This document shows, in pieces, positions 13,228 to 25,159 of a DNA stretch of 64,000 bases. This stretch comes from Anthoceros angustus. Its lineage: Eukaryota > Streptophyta > Anthocerotopsida > Anthocerotales > Anthocerotaceae. The stretch's first letter is position 1. Each line of letters starts with the position of its first letter. The position numbers and the translations under genes are program-made. The notes beneath the pieces were generated by a model. That model was not told the DNA's origin, ran no database searches, and saw only the letters and a list, made by a program, of their open reading frames with translations. The DNA lies in the NCBI GenBank assembly GCA_010909165.1, contig MU008202.1, positions 248,001 through 312,000 of the forward strand. The letters run 5' to 3'.

Positions 13228-13961
13228 GCTTTGTATCCTCCCATCAGCTGTGATCTCTGCGACCTTGTACGCAAAGACAACTGGTAAATGTAGTTCTAGG
13301 AGGGAATGTGGCAAGGAGCCTGTCCTTGGAAATTTTAAATCTTATCTGTTGGATACAAAAAGGTCTCTCAAGGAGGTGAACATCGGGGATTGTGCTATAG
13401 CGGATCTGCTTCGCTGTTATATAAAAATTCAGAATAAAATCGGCATTTGATTCTGCCTTACGCGATTCGTACAACATGAGCGACTGCCACTCGTCTCCAT
13501 TTTCGGAGATTTTATTATGTACTATTCGAAGTTCCAGGAAGGTGCGAAACTCCAGGAAAGCGAGTTCCAAGAAGACTTCCTGATCAAGAGAGACCGGATG
13601 AAGGAGAACGTGGCTTGCTGGTGGAGGATGGACCGCTGACACCTACCTTCAGAGGATAATGCCAAAAGGGTCGCATACAGCATGTGGTCATATTCTCTGC
13701 ACCGGGTCTGTATGTACAGCACATTACCTGTGCACGCGCAAATAATTGGAAGGCTACAGGCTACAGGGGTTGCTACAATACATAATATTTCGCTTGTCCA
13801 CCTGGTATACCAGGCTCGAGATGCTGATCAATTGTCGACGTGCAACTCTTACATGGTTGTGGAGAGTAGTCAACGGAGTAGCGGGAATGGACTGCGTGAA
13901 AACTGCTTCTGGTGAGCAAGCGCTGCTCCAAAGCCTTGTCATGTGAAGTTGTAGCCGGGGA
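13228..13961. other. Region between the convergent RING and GTPase genes
   Basis: It must contain both 3' UTRs. No recognisable coding sequence; a plus-strand stretch near 13515-13640 (FQEGAKLQESEFQEDF...) is open but without known homology. Confidence 0.4.
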
Positions 13962-15318
13962 TCAATAGTGAACGATGGGCTCACCAATGGTATAGTTTCT
14001 GGATACGTTGCAAGGAAGATCGAAGAGTTTGGCGACGATAACCTTGAATATCTTGCTTACATTGATGTTGTGCTTTACACTGGAGAAGAACAATGCAGCC
14101 CCCATAGCCTTAGCATAAAGTCTTGCCTGAAACAAGACACAGGACAAGTGATGAGGCTCCACTGTACCAGGCACAGCAACGAACATAAGATCCAATCTGC
14201 CATGTGTTTGAAATTGTTAAATGGACCTGTCTTGTGATCAGCGCCTTCACGTCCTCAGGAAGAGTGACAAAGCTGTCGTACTTAGTCCCCACAAGGACAG
14301 GGAGAGCAGTCTGCAGGATCCATTCCGGGAGGAATCAATTGCGGGATCAGTCAGTTTAGACCATGATCAATCGGGCTTCTAGATAGCAGGATCGCAAAAG
14401 TCATACCTTGTTATGGAGCCGGGCTTGCATAAACCATAGCTTCACACTGTGGCAGCAATGGCAACAAAGTCCAAGTTATTTTGGCTATTCAGCAACAGTG
14501 CTGCATGCAATCCAAATGCCTTGAACCAGACACCATACCTATGAAGAGTGCAACGCCTAGTAAGATCAAAGACAAGCATGATCACTGCTGCATCGCTGCA
14601 AACTAGGGGCAAGAGATTGACAAACTGTCCGTGTCCTGCAGAATGAGTTGCATGAGGCCCATAACCAGCAGAAAAATCTGTCACCTCTCAACATCAACTT
14701 GCATTCACAGAGCTGCTTACCACCCAAATCCCAGATTGTGAAAGCAATCTGAGCATTTCTCATTTTGCAAATCTTTTCTCTCGAAGACACTCCAACAGTC
14801 TGTACGTACTGGTCTTCTTGTTCTTGTTCGGCAGATACATAGCTCATCTTATGGCACAAACACTGTGCCGTTAGCTGTCAACAATTGCAACGACTTGCTT
14901 CAGATGATCAGTTGATGATTCTCACACCTTAGCTTACCATGAAACTAGTCTTCCCCGTCTGCATGTCGCCAAGCATGCCAACTTTCACCACCACAGTATC
15001 ATCAGCCTCCGGGGTCTTCAAGTCAGCGGTGACATTGTGGGAGAAAATGTTGTTGGAAATGGACATCATCTCATGGCAGGAATCCTGAATGAGCAACTCT
15101 TTGTCAGGCTCGCTAGTGTAGGACTTGCTTCGGTAAAGCCGTCGGTACGGAACTGTTGCTACAGCTCCCGCTGAGCAGCAAGTCAATGAACATATCACTC
15201 TTCGACGAAGCTGGCGGCCAAGACGCCCTGCACCCCTCTTAAGAGCCCGCATTGGGACTGCCAAAGTATAACCCCTCGCTGCCCTCCAACTCTTCAAGTC
15301 CATGTTCTTGACAAACAT
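13962..15318 (-). CDS. SGP1/Tem1-like small GTPase
   Basis: Plant relative of yeast Spg1/Tem1, a Ras-superfamily GTPase that in fungi acts at the spindle pole to trigger cytokinesis; plant SGP1 partners MAP4K-type kinases. Six exons join in frame: 15318-14938, 14847-14721, 14635-14539, 14446-14407, 14310-14227 and 14126-13962 (297 aa). The N-terminal extension of about 110 residues contains AVATVPYRRLYRSKSY, as in plant SGP1. The P-loop is GDMQTGKT, switch II is WDLGG, and VLVGTKYD takes the place of NKxD, as in this family. The C-terminus, AKLFDLPCNVSRNYTIGEP IVHY, carries the SGP1 signature tail and has no prenylation motif. All motifs are intact, so it is likely functional. Confidence 0.9.
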
Positions 15319-17439
15319 CTTGAACTCGCTCTAACAGACTTCCACACCTGGCTGTACCGATGCAGCCGTCCCCAAGCACTGGCCACTGGCAGTCCTGTCC
15401 CGACGCAGCAGGGGCAAGGTAATTCACGCTTTCCGAAGTCGCCACCTACCAGGCAGCTTCCAAGCCCTCATCTTTGCAACAATAGCACAGATAGCAGCAA
15501 AAATCTGCTAAGAAAAGGCCTACAACGTTGGCTAGGTCTGCAGCCAGATCAAGGATAGACTGACAATCCGCCATGAGTGGAAGTGCTCAATTTTCCATCG
15601 AGGAGGATAGGACGCCCCTCAGAGAGCAGCACAGGCAGTCAATTATGCAGTCCTAACAGCTGGGGCGCTCCCAGGATCAAACAAGGCCAGGAATGAGAAG
15701 CCTAAGATCCAACGACGCCAGTCGCCAAAACACAAGACAATGGATAGCCAGCCACTGCATGAGCGACGCTATGGTGCGCACAGATCCAAGACTCCGCATG
15801 AGCGGTGCTCTGCCTTCGACAAGAACCAGTACCTGATACCTGACTGTCACTGACAATAACGAGCGCGGCGATTTGCAGCAAGAAACAGGAGCAAATTTGT
15901 TAGCTGCCCTACGTCAGTAGCTGCAGTTGAGGTGAACGTGATGAGACTGTTGAACTCGATTCCGCTTCGCCTTCACGATGCAATCAGCGCCCGCAGAGCA
16001 TTGATGAGGGCCCGAGGCCAGGCAGTGTTCAGTGATTTCACTGGGCCCGCGATGGGGGCCTTTGCCACCACTTCGGCCTGGGCCCGACCTGGCTGAAGAA
16101 AATTAGACGATTATTGGGCACATTCAGTTCATGGCTGCCCACTCGAGGCACGGTGGTGAGTTGGCGCCATGCCCGTCAAAACCCACTCACCCACCGGTCT
16201 GATGAGGCCTACAGGATAACCTACAGCGTCATCTCAAAATAAAAGGTAGAAAGAAAATAAAATTTATGTCATGCTACCAACAAAATATATTACCGTATTT
16301 ACGTTTTGAATTTGATTCCCTCATAAAATAGGATGATACTTATTCTAACACCCTCCGGGTCTTCCTACGAGACTTGTACTTAATTGGGGAAGAAAAGATT
16401 GACAGTAGCCTATCTATTTTTTCTTCTTCATGTTGACGACCTGCCTTGTTCACGAATTACGTGAATTAGACATCAACCACGTTATGTTAGCGTCCTACGC
16501 TGGCTCATATTCATTCACCGGAAATGAGTTGGTGAACTCATGGAACTATCTTTTCATTCAAATCTAACTATACAAATCCTAAGGTTAGCTCATGTAGCTA
16601 GTTATAATACAAAGTAACCTCATGAGGTGTTGAAGGTAGTTGAATGGACTTACCTGAGGGAAGCTTAGCATCAACTTAAAATCTCCAAGGTGGAGAAACG
16701 CATAAGGAAGAGGTTATTTGAGTCCACACAGCAACATTTTAGGGATATGTGAAGCATGACAAAGACTAATGAAATAGGCAAAGAACAATATGTGAATAGA
16801 CATAAATAAATAAGATCGTAGAAAATTTTAAAAAATATATAAATTTTGAATCACTTCCTTTTCCAGGTTAACAAATTTCAACGGTTATGACACAAAGAAG
16901 AGTATTATTAACTAAGTTATAAATTATATTTCACTAGCGGTATGAACTTTTAAACATTGCGTATATGTTGAACTTTTGGTTGCTGCCAACATCCCAAGTG
17001 GATGGGATCGCTTTTCACTATTCGAGGGATTAGGATTTTGCCTAGTTTTTCTTTTACTTTGCTACTTTGGTACTTAGCCGACAAGTCTATTTTTCAGGCT
17101 AAGTGATGAGCCTATTTTGGAGGCTTATGCGGACCGTGAAGCTCAGTGCTTCACAGACTCTGATATGAACCATGACCTAATGTGGCCATGGACAGCTATG
17201 CTGCCTCACGGCACGACATGGACATTTTGGTGTTTAAGAGTATTTACATTCCACTCTTAAAATCCAGAGGTCTTTTTATGTCCCATGCTCATCTTTGACC
17301 AGCATGTTCTCCTGTTGCCAATCTAGATAAGGCTACTACTTTTTGGGATCGATGAACCCTGCATCTAAAAGAAAATCCTCCAAGATAAAATAGATAAATT
17401 ACAAATGATGTGGGGCCTAATAAGCTACAGGAATTAGTG
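15319..17439. other. Upstream of the GTPase: GC-mixed then AT-rich, no gene
   Basis: About 15319-16120 is moderately GC-rich and probably carries the GTPase promoter. From 16200 to 17430 it is AT-rich with no frame longer than about 60 codons. I see no RNA gene and no long terminal repeat pair. Confidence 0.4.
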
Positions 17440-17539
17440 TTGTGGTCAGTTCTGGACTGATTTCATTATCATTGTGGTCGTCCCTTGTGTTGTGGTCAGT
17501 TCTGGACTGATTTCATTATCATTGTGGTCGTCCCTTGTG
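17440..17539. repeat. Perfect 50-bp tandem duplication
   Basis: TTGTGGTCAGTTCTGGACTG and the following 30 bases occur twice back to back with no mismatch that I can see, indicating a recent duplication. There is no coding content. The following 17540-18500 holds only short frames. Confidence 0.9.
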
Positions 17540-18504
17540 TCGACTGGAAACACAAATCATGTTGCCAGCATCTGTTGCCTACTTTATTCCGCATGAACTA
17601 AGTTGCGAGCATCCGTTGCCTTTTCAAAGGTTTTGTGACTACACCTGTCCACTTCCTTGCCACTGAGTTTTTTTGAGGTTGTTGAGAAGAATAAGATATC
17701 TCCGTATTTCAGCTGCGGCGCGTGCATAGCATTCCACCATGTCCATAAAGTCATCCCATATGTTACTCCACTAAAAAAGAATAGCTTACCTCAGCCATCA
17801 TAGGATTCGATCTTTGTGATATTTGCAAAAGGAGAGTGGGAGGTGCAGCTGTAGGCAAAACATACCAACAACAGCGATGGCACTCTTATTCAGAGTCGTA
17901 TTTTGTTCCATTCCTTCATCCACCACATGCATAGATGGAATCAGGCCATAGGTCGCGGGGGCACCTACTCCACGTGCGGTTGGTACCCATCACTTATCGG
18001 TTGACTCTTCCTCCTACCCAAGTGCAGCTTTGCAGAATTCAGAAGCTTTGCCTTCTTACGCTTCAGCCCAAAAAGATGATACATCTTCCAGAATACGCAC
18101 CAATAGTGGTCGGCCAACTGTTTTAGGTTACAGGCCGTCTTACATAAGCAAGTTCAAATCAACACGCCTACGATGCAGATGAGAAGTATTTCCATCACTA
18201 TGTCACGAGACTTCAAATCAGAGTGGTACAAGCCTCCAGTGACCGCGGTTTCTGCAGCTAGCCGTGAAAGTGGGCATCTTAACCTGTATCCTTCCAGCCC
18301 TTCTTCCAATCACAGCAGGTGAGGCTGCAGTTTACAGATGCGAGTGTGGGCACCTCGGTGTTGGACATCCTGGATGGAACCCGTATTACGTAACGGCTCT
18401 GGGGAGGGGTGCTATGGCGCAGAGCGCCCCGAGCCACGGCCATTACGTTGCGTAACAACGTCGCCGAGGCCGAGGCCGAAAACCTCGACTGCAGGGCGAG
18501 CTTA

Positions 18505-18720
18505 ATTTCTCTCTCCGAAGTGAATTTGTGAAGTGAAACCCCGTCTTTTGGCAAACTGGGTCATCGTGGTCGGGGTTTGGGGAGTGTGGCGTGATGGCGG
18601 TCGCGGGGCCGCAATTTCCAATGGCGAGCGTCCCGTGGGAGTCGGGCTGGCGGGAGTGGGCCTTCCGTGAGGCAGCGTGCGGTAGCGTTCTTGCTGGAGC
18701 TCGCTGCCGAGAGCGCAATG
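18505..18720 (+). repeat. Dispersed 200-bp repeat, copy 1
   Basis: Copy 1 of a direct repeat shared with 24930-25140. Landmarks in order: GGGTCATCGTGGTCGGGGTT, CCAATGGCGAGCGTCCCGTG, GGAGTCGGGCTGGCGGGAGT, then GGAGCTCGCTGCCGAGAGCG. Divergence is modest, with small indels. The two copies bracket the H+-ATPase, small-ORF and alpha-COP fragments. Confidence 0.8.
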
Positions 18721-19249
18721 GCAGGAGCGCGCTGCCGGGATCGGATGGAGGAAGAGAAGATTCCATGTGACTTGTTGCTCGGATGCTGGATTGTCGCTTT
18801 GCGGGAGGCCCCTTGGCATACATGCACTGTGCCTGAAATCGGCCTTCGCTGGCTGCAAATTGAGAGTCCCGGCGGCTCGTGTGGCGGCGTAGTGGCTATG
18901 CACAAGAGGGTGTCGGGGAAGGTTGTGGCCACGGCGTCCGAGCCTGTGCTGGAGAAGCCCGCTGCTGAGTCGCCTGATCTTGTGCGTTTCCTTTAGGTTT
19001 TCTGGACTGGAATAGGTGTGTTGTGATGATGTTAGGATGGGAAGGTGATTGGCTGACTGTGTGGTGTGGTTTTGTAGCTGGTGACCAAGGAGGAGGGGCT
19101 GGCTCTGAGGATATGGTGTGGGAGGACGTTTGAGGCTGCGGCATGCATCTGCGTCCAGGACGTCGTCCAGGACCGAGAGCTGGTCAGAAATTTTGTTTGC
19201 TACCAAAATACGCGGCTGTGCTTCTCGTCGGGCCTCCTGTTCGACAATC
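18721..19249. other. Unassigned GC-rich stretch
   Basis: Open in several frames, none recognised. The phrase ACGCGGCTGTGCTTC occurs at about 19211 and again at about 19341, so the element at 19250-19455 seems to include or duplicate local sequence. Confidence 0.3.
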
Positions 19250-19455
19250 TCAGACTAAGCAAGATTGCGAATGCGAATTACGGTGGACAAACTGATGTGT
19301 CATGGCGGGGCAACGGGCAACGGGAGGGCACACGGAACACGCGGCTGTGCTTCCCGTGTGCCTTTCCCTCGTTGCCTCGCCACGACACACCAGGTTGTCC
19401 AATTGCGCCGTCAATTATACCACGATTCGCATTCGCAATCTCGCAGCCTTGAAAT
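19250..19455. repeat. Imperfect inverted repeat (foldback/MITE-like)
   Basis: The left arm starts with AGATTGCGAATGCGAAT and includes GTGTCATGGCGGGGCAACG and GGGCACACGG. The right arm, read in reverse complement, gives the same words in the same order (AGATTGCGAATGCGAAT, GTGTCGTGGCGAGGCAACG, GGCACACGGG). The arms are about 85 bp with mismatches and leave a short loop near 19345. The shape fits a small non-autonomous foldback element; target-site duplications could not be settled by eye. Confidence 0.7.
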
Positions 19456-19849
19456 TGGCGAGGAAGAGCCACGGCGAGAGGCGCAGGAGCGCATTACTGC
19501 AACAGACAAGATATTTGAGCAGTTGATGGACAAGATATCTGAGCAATTGACGGTCCTGGAAGACGTCCGCGAGGATGTCAAGCAAGGTTGGTGGAGACGT
19601 CTTCACCAACCTCTGTGAATTGCATCACAACGTTGTCGGTAAGAAGTCGGAGTGACAGCGGTAAGGGAAAAGCGAGCTGGACAAGATCTACCCGAAGGAG
19701 GATCCCCCATACCTGCTGTGTGTGGCGCTTGTGCTGTCCAAGGGCGGCGAGCACGATTCCAGCCAGGTGCGTGTGTTCTCTTTCGTTGAGCTCGCTTCGG
19801 GGCACATGCTAGCTAACTGTGTATGGATGTATGCGCTGGCAGGGGGATG

Positions 19850-21935
19850 GACGTACGCTGCAATGACAAGACTGGGACGCTGACGCTTAACAAGCTTACT
19901 GTGGATAACAACCTCATTGAGGTAGGGAGCTCATTCGCAGTAGCTGCTCACCAAGCGGAGCTTCTGCCGGAGATTCTTCTCAAGTCCTGGCATTGCAGGT
20001 GTTCGGGAAAGGGATCACCAGAGAGCAAGTGGTCTTGCTAGCAGCGAGAGCTTCATGAACAGAAAACCAGGACGCTATTGACGGTTCCATTGTTAACATG
20101 CTGGCTGATCCTAAGGAGGTAAGCTTCAAAGCGTGGTATAAACGTCCTCTCTCCTGCTTTGGATGCGAAGCCCGTATCTGAAGGCAACCTGTCTCTTTTG
20201 TGCAGGCACGAGCTGGCATTCAAGAGGTTCACTTTCTCCCTTAAATCCCACGGACAAGCGTGCTGCCATTACATCCATTGATTCTGAAGGGAAGTGGTGG
20301 AGAGCAAGCAAAGGAGCCCCAGAGCAGGTGCGTTCACAGCATTTGCAATTCGGTTGAGCTCGTTGGTCGAAGCGTGTCTCCCCTACCGCTGTTGATGGTG
20401 GTCACGTTCACGGTTGTTGATGCAGGTGTTGGAGCTGGCTGCCAACAAAAATGGAATTGCTTCCAAAGTCCACACTATTATTGATAATTTTGCCGAACGT
20501 GGTCTCCGCTCCCTCGGTGTGGCTATGCAGGTAAGATGCCAGCCTTGTCCTGCATGCTGTTCTCCATCTGTAGAAGCTGTATGGGTTTTCTGAGTTTGGC
20601 GCCGGTGCACGATGCAGGAAGTTCCTGTCAAGAGCAAGGAGAGTGCGGGTGGTCCATGACAATACTCTGGGCTGATGCCCTTCTTTGACCCGCCTTGTCA
20701 CGACGGTGCTGAGACCATCAAGCGGGCTCTCAACGTTAACCTGGGTGTGAACGTGAAGATGATCACAGGTGAGCTTGCTGTCCATCATGATACGTGGCAA
20801 CATATTCAAATCAGTTTCTGATTGTGATCTGAGCTGCTTCTCTTCTTCCCGTCAGGTGATCAGCTGGCTATTGCTAACATGTACCCATCTCATCACTGCT
20901 GGGGCAGCACAAGGATGTGTCACTGGCGGCGTTGCCTGTGGAGGAGCCCACCGAGAAGGCTGACGGCTTTGCAGGAGTTTTCCCAGGTACTTCACGTCAC
21001 AGAACTCGTGCATCACCTGTCACATTGCTTAAAGAACGTCCCCCATCTGATAAAGTTGTTCTGTGCTTTGCAGAGCACAAGTACGAGATTGTGAAGAAGC
21101 TTCAGGATATGAAGCACATATGTGGCATGACTGGTGATGGTGTGAACGATGCCCCTGCTCTGAAGAAAGCAGACAATGGTATTGCTGTGGCAGATGCCAC
21201 AGATGCTGCAAGCAGTGCTTCCGACATTGTGCTCACTGAGCCTGGACTCAGTGTGATCAGTAGTGCCGCTGTGCTCACAAGCAAGGCCATCTTCCAAAGG
21301 ATGAAAAATCACACGGTAAGGAGAATCTACCTGCTGGGATTCAGATAGGCGAAAAGCATCTGTTGCTGATTCTCTTATTCCTGGGGTTTTGTAGATCTAC
21401 GCCGTTTCCATCACCATCCGTATAGTGGTAAGAGCATGCTTCTCATTCATTGGAGGGCCCATGAAAACTTACAGGAAAGAAGTCGGTGTCGTGAATGAGG
21501 TAGAAGAAGATCACAGTGATTGATAGGCATGTAAGTTCCCAAGACAATCCCACTGGCGAAGATCTGAGTTTCCAGCTATTCGGGGTGGGAGACGGCTTGA
21601 CACGGTCCTTTAGAGTACAGAACGCCTTGAGAATGAAGCACGTTAGAGGCCGGAAGATCATGGAGCCGTCTGCGGTGTATCTGCAAGTGAGCATTGTCAG
21701 CCAGGCCCTCGAAGGCGTCACCAGGTCCCGAGCCCTTTCCTATTTTGAGAGGCCTGGCACTCTGCTTCTCACCGCGTTCGCACTCGCTCAACTGGTAAGC
21801 TGTCATACCCATGCCCCCTTGGTTCTTGTGCCTGTTTGCATCTCTCAAGCATTTGTTACCAATGACATATCACCTCCTTCCTATGGTGCCGCAGATCGCC
21901 ACAGTCCTGCTTAAATGTGCTGATACAAGAAGGAA
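19850..21935 (+). pseudogene. Plasma-membrane H+-ATPase (P3A) pseudogene, 5'-truncated
   Basis: Collinear with the catalytic half of plant P-type proton pumps. [18 protein letters not shown], with the phosphorylated Asp, starts at about 19850. [83 protein letters not shown] and MKNHT|IYAVSITIRIV follow. Introns are still present, so this is not a retrocopy. Lesions: TGA for Arg in RAS*TENQ (about 20055), TGA for Trp in GGP* (about 20658), and frameshifts near 20236 and 20900. The segment encoding KDRVKPSPTPNSWKL...HDTDFFP lies on the opposite strand (about 21445-21615). The plus strand then resumes at VYLQVSIVSQAL, ERPGTLLLTAFALAQL and IATVLLKCAD. The N-terminal transmembrane half and the regulatory tail are missing. 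It cannot make a pump. Confidence 0.85.
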
Positions 21936-22309
21936 CCATCTGACTCTGGCTATCCCGGAGGCTGCGAACTGCTCTCACTTGTCGGTGTCTAAAATCTAAT
22001 TTATAATATTTAAATTCTAAATGTTTCTTGAATATGTGTAAATCGACACACGACGAGAAATATATAGGTGTCATTATGTAGGGGACCGGCAATTCCTGGG
22101 GCTCACCGGCCCCGGGTTTCGTTTCATGTGTACTGTGTATGGGGACCGGGACTGGCAATAAAAACCGCTTCAAAATGTGGACACGTGAAGGTGTTCGTAG
22201 TTAGTTAAAATCTCGGTAAAGAGGGAGACATGTACGCCAAGAGTGGTATCTCGAAGACGATAAGGGAAGGGATTTGTAACGCTGTGGTGACTGCTCTAAT
22301 TCTCACAGG

Positions 22310-22920
22310 GCAGGCTGCATGCACCTCGTGAGGTATGCAAGTTTAGTTAGACTAAGTACATGGTCTGCTTGCCATGCTTGTGGCAGGCAGCGCAATTACG
22401 CCTGCGTCCAATTTTCGTCGAGAGTCTCCTTTGCGTCATGTCTACTCCCCCCAACTTCTCCCCACCCCGATCACGACGGGCTCCTGTGTCCATCAGTCCG
22501 GACCAGATTGCCCGTATGGAACATCAGCGAGTCATTGCATTGCAGCGCCGAGCGGCTTTGGAAAACGCGCGTTCGTCCCCAGGGGGCTCGGACCAGCCAG
22601 CAACAGCTGCAGGAGCTGACGCCGAAGTTAGGGCTGCCAACCATCTCCCTCCGCGCAGGGTGCACCACACAGGGGTGTTCTCTGACAACCAGCTGCTTCC
22701 TCCTGCTGCCTCAGGTGAAGGCTATTCCTTTTCACAGGTCATTTCTAGATGGAAGCGAAAGCAGCTTCAACAGTTCAGCCCTCCCACGGGCCTTACTCCC
22801 GAGGGACTGCATGATCTCACAGAGCATCTGTTGGGAATGTTTACCGAGATGTGGTATGTCACGGGTATCGAAGTGGAGACTCTGACTAGTATGATTCTGG
22901 ATGAGCTGAAAAAGCCCTGA
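22310..22920 (+). CDS. Small unknown ORF with conserved 5' flank
   Basis: The ATG at 22438 opens a 160-codon uninterrupted frame: MSTPPNFSPPRSRRAPVSIS, then PDQIARMEHQRVIALQRRAA, a Gly/Ala-rich linker, NHLPPRRVHHTGVFSDNQLL, GYSFSQVISRWKRKQLQQF and TEMWYVTGIEVETLTSMILD, ending ELKKP. I do not recognise the family. The PDQ.AR.E..R..AL.RRAA stretch resembles the basic helix found near the N-terminus of some DNA-repair and remodelling proteins, but that is weak. Two broken copies at 7489-7677 and 7765-8165 share coding and about 125 bp of 5' flanking sequence; this is the only full-length copy here. Frame preservation here against decay in the others suggests it is the younger copy or the source copy. 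Confidence 0.45.
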
Positions 22921-23100
22921 TCATGATGCTGAAAGGGCGAACACGATATATCCCGTTCAGCAGTTTGCTAGCTGTTCTTCCTGCCATTTGGTTCTGAACG
23001 CAATGGCAGAGCAATCGGCTTCGGGCAACAGCAGTGCCTGTATCTGACGTCTATCTCCCGAGGGGGCGGGAGAACTGAGCTGCGAAAGGGAGGGGAGACA

Positions 23101-23158
23101 GGCACATTTTGGTTGTAAGAGGCACACTTTGGTTGTAAGAGGCACATTTTGGTTGAGA
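23101..23158. repeat. 20-bp unit, three tandem copies
   Basis: GGCACATTTTGGTTGTAAGA repeats three times, with one substitution in the second copy and a diverged end in the third. Confidence 0.9.
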
Positions 23159-23539
23159 GGGGGACGTTAGAAGTCCAAAATGCTTTATCTCAGTTTACTC
23201 AACTCCAACAATGTCTAGAGTATACTTGCACATTCCTAAGTCATGTCCAACACTACATTGTTGGCCTATTCCTACAAACAGTTGTGCTGTGTTGATGTCC
23301 CTGCATGAAAGCTTGTCAAACACGAGCTACAACCGAAAAAACTCAGCAGCATGCGGACATCCCCCTAACCCTACTGAGGATCCCTTTTCTGCTTGTCCCT
23401 CGACTCCTAAACTGTGCTCTACACTCTTGCCAACCCTCAAAAGGTGAACGGATGCCGCAATCTGCCAACACGAAATGTGACAATACAGCCGGGTCCAAGA
23501 GACAATAAGTCCGTGATGCTACTGGGATTGAGTGTTAAG

Positions 23540-24055
23540 AAACATAATCCTGATGCATCTGCTCCAATAGCAGCCAGCTCAAAAATAGGACAGATCTGCC
23601 CACTTGTTTCTGGCACAAATTTACCTGTGCAGTACGGGCAAGAAATATCTCTGCTCCCACGGTATATGGGCGTCAAAGTGGCTTCGCAGACCACCAATGG
23701 ATCTCAGGGATCATAGATGATGGGAAGCTCGTCTCTGAGAGACCTCTCGCAAGCTTGTAATGCTTGCCGGACCTTAGTTGCTGTTGCTGGAGGAATATTC
23801 AATTGCAACAGCCGCTGGCAGAAAGACGCTGTTGCATGATGCGGCAACCTCTGATTGTCGGACCATGTCATCCTTCCGCCTCAGTTCAATCCTCATAGCA
23901 AGGACATATTCCTTTGCTAATGGAACCAGTTCTTTCACCTCATCCACTTCTTTCCTGCTGTCCACGCCGAGAAGGGGAACAGTGTGCTTAATGATGAGAA
24001 ACTGTCTCAAGGCCTCCGGTGAACCCACAGATCCGTGCAGTGTTGTGGAGGGCAC
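23540..24055 (-). pseudogene. Coatomer alpha-subunit (alpha-COP) C-terminal fragment
   Basis: The minus strand reads IKHTVPLLGVDSRKEVDEVK ELVPLAKEYVLAMRIELRR. After a gap it continues ATKVRQALQACERSLRDELP, then DPLVVCEATLTPIYRGSRDI SCPYCTGKFVPETSGQICP and GADASGL. These are the last domains of alpha-COP (the epsilon-COP-binding region), including the zinc-binding CPYC. A TGA replaces the Arg of YDPRDP (about 23708), about 50 residues after the RRKD...VRQ block are lost, and a frameshift separates the two halves. The WD40 and central parts are absent. It is a dead fragment on the strand opposite to the neighbouring H+-ATPase fragment. Confidence 0.8.
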
Positions 24056-24929
24056 TTCTCTTTGATGAGATCATCAAAGATAGGTCGATTCGGCTCACTC
24101 AAGACGTGGCAAACCAGATATGCAGCGGGGACTGACCTGCGACAGTCACTCTCGGCTGGCTGTCCCAGCCGCTGGAGTGTGAGCTCTCAACTTCCCTCGG
24201 CAATCTAATTCCCACGGTAAGCAGGTTTATCGGATTCGGCCCTGATCACAAGCTGCCCAGCTCCACCCTCCGGCTGGATTTGACACCCTGGTTACCTGTG
24301 TCCTGGGTTAAGTTTGGTTTTTGGGTTTTGTGTGCACGCTCCTCCTGTTGAGGCATGCACGGGTGGGATGGATCCCCTACTTTCACCCAGTTGCATTTCT
24401 TAGTCTCCCCGGAGGACGTCTGAGACGTCAGACAAGCCTCCTTCACGAGCTGGCGCTCGTGCACAGATTTTTTTTTTTTTAATTTGGTATTTTGAAAATA
24501 AATCAAAACAACCCCGGGGAAGAAATCTTCAGCAAGGGTTCTGATTCCCCTATGTTACACATCGTATCATCCCAACAGGGAGAGACTATACTCAGATGCT
24601 CGTGCACAGGTGATGGACCCCATAGCTTCCTTGTCAGCCAATAAGCTGCATAGTGGGTTCCGAGGTGGATAAATCCTGGAGCATGCCCTGGGGGTGCGCC
24701 CAGGAGGGAGCCCTCGGAGGCGTTGCCGCATGTTCAGTCTTCCATCCAGTTTGGATTGTGCGGGCCTCCAGGTGATGGCAGTCCTACGACCTCTCGGAAG
24801 AGGTGCGGCACAGAGTCCGGGATAACGTCCCAGGCCCCGCCGAAACGCAGGAGCTGCAGGCGAGCGCTAGCGAGCCCTGTTTAGTCCGGGTACCCAGATT
24901 ATAATTGCTATTTTCTTTCTTTCAAGTAG
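24056..24929. other. Intergenic, no gene seen
   Basis: Contains a run of T near 24468-24480 next to AT-rich sequence, which on the minus strand would be a poly-A tract. I found no frame with a recognisable domain. Confidence 0.35.
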
Positions 24930-25140
24930 ATATGTGAAGTAAAACGTTACCTATTTCAAAGCGGGTCATCGTGATCGGGGTTTGGGAGTGTGTCCTAATG
25001 GTGGTCGGCGGGCCGGGAGTTCCAATGGCGAGCGTCCCGTGGGAGTCGGGCTAGCGGGAGTGGGTCTTCCGTGAGAGCGGCGCTTGCAGCAGCGTGCTTG
25101 GTGGAGCTCGCTGCCGAGAGCGCAATGGCGGCAGCGCTCT
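24930..25140 (+). repeat. Dispersed 200-bp repeat, copy 2
   Basis: Direct-orientation match to 18505-18720, with the same landmarks in order (CCAATGGCGAGCGTCCCGTG, GGAGCTCGCTGCCGAGAGCG). It carries an extra GCGGCGCTTGCAGCAGCGTG segment relative to copy 1. Confidence 0.8.
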
Positions 25141-25159
25141 TAGCCTTCTGCTCCTCGTG

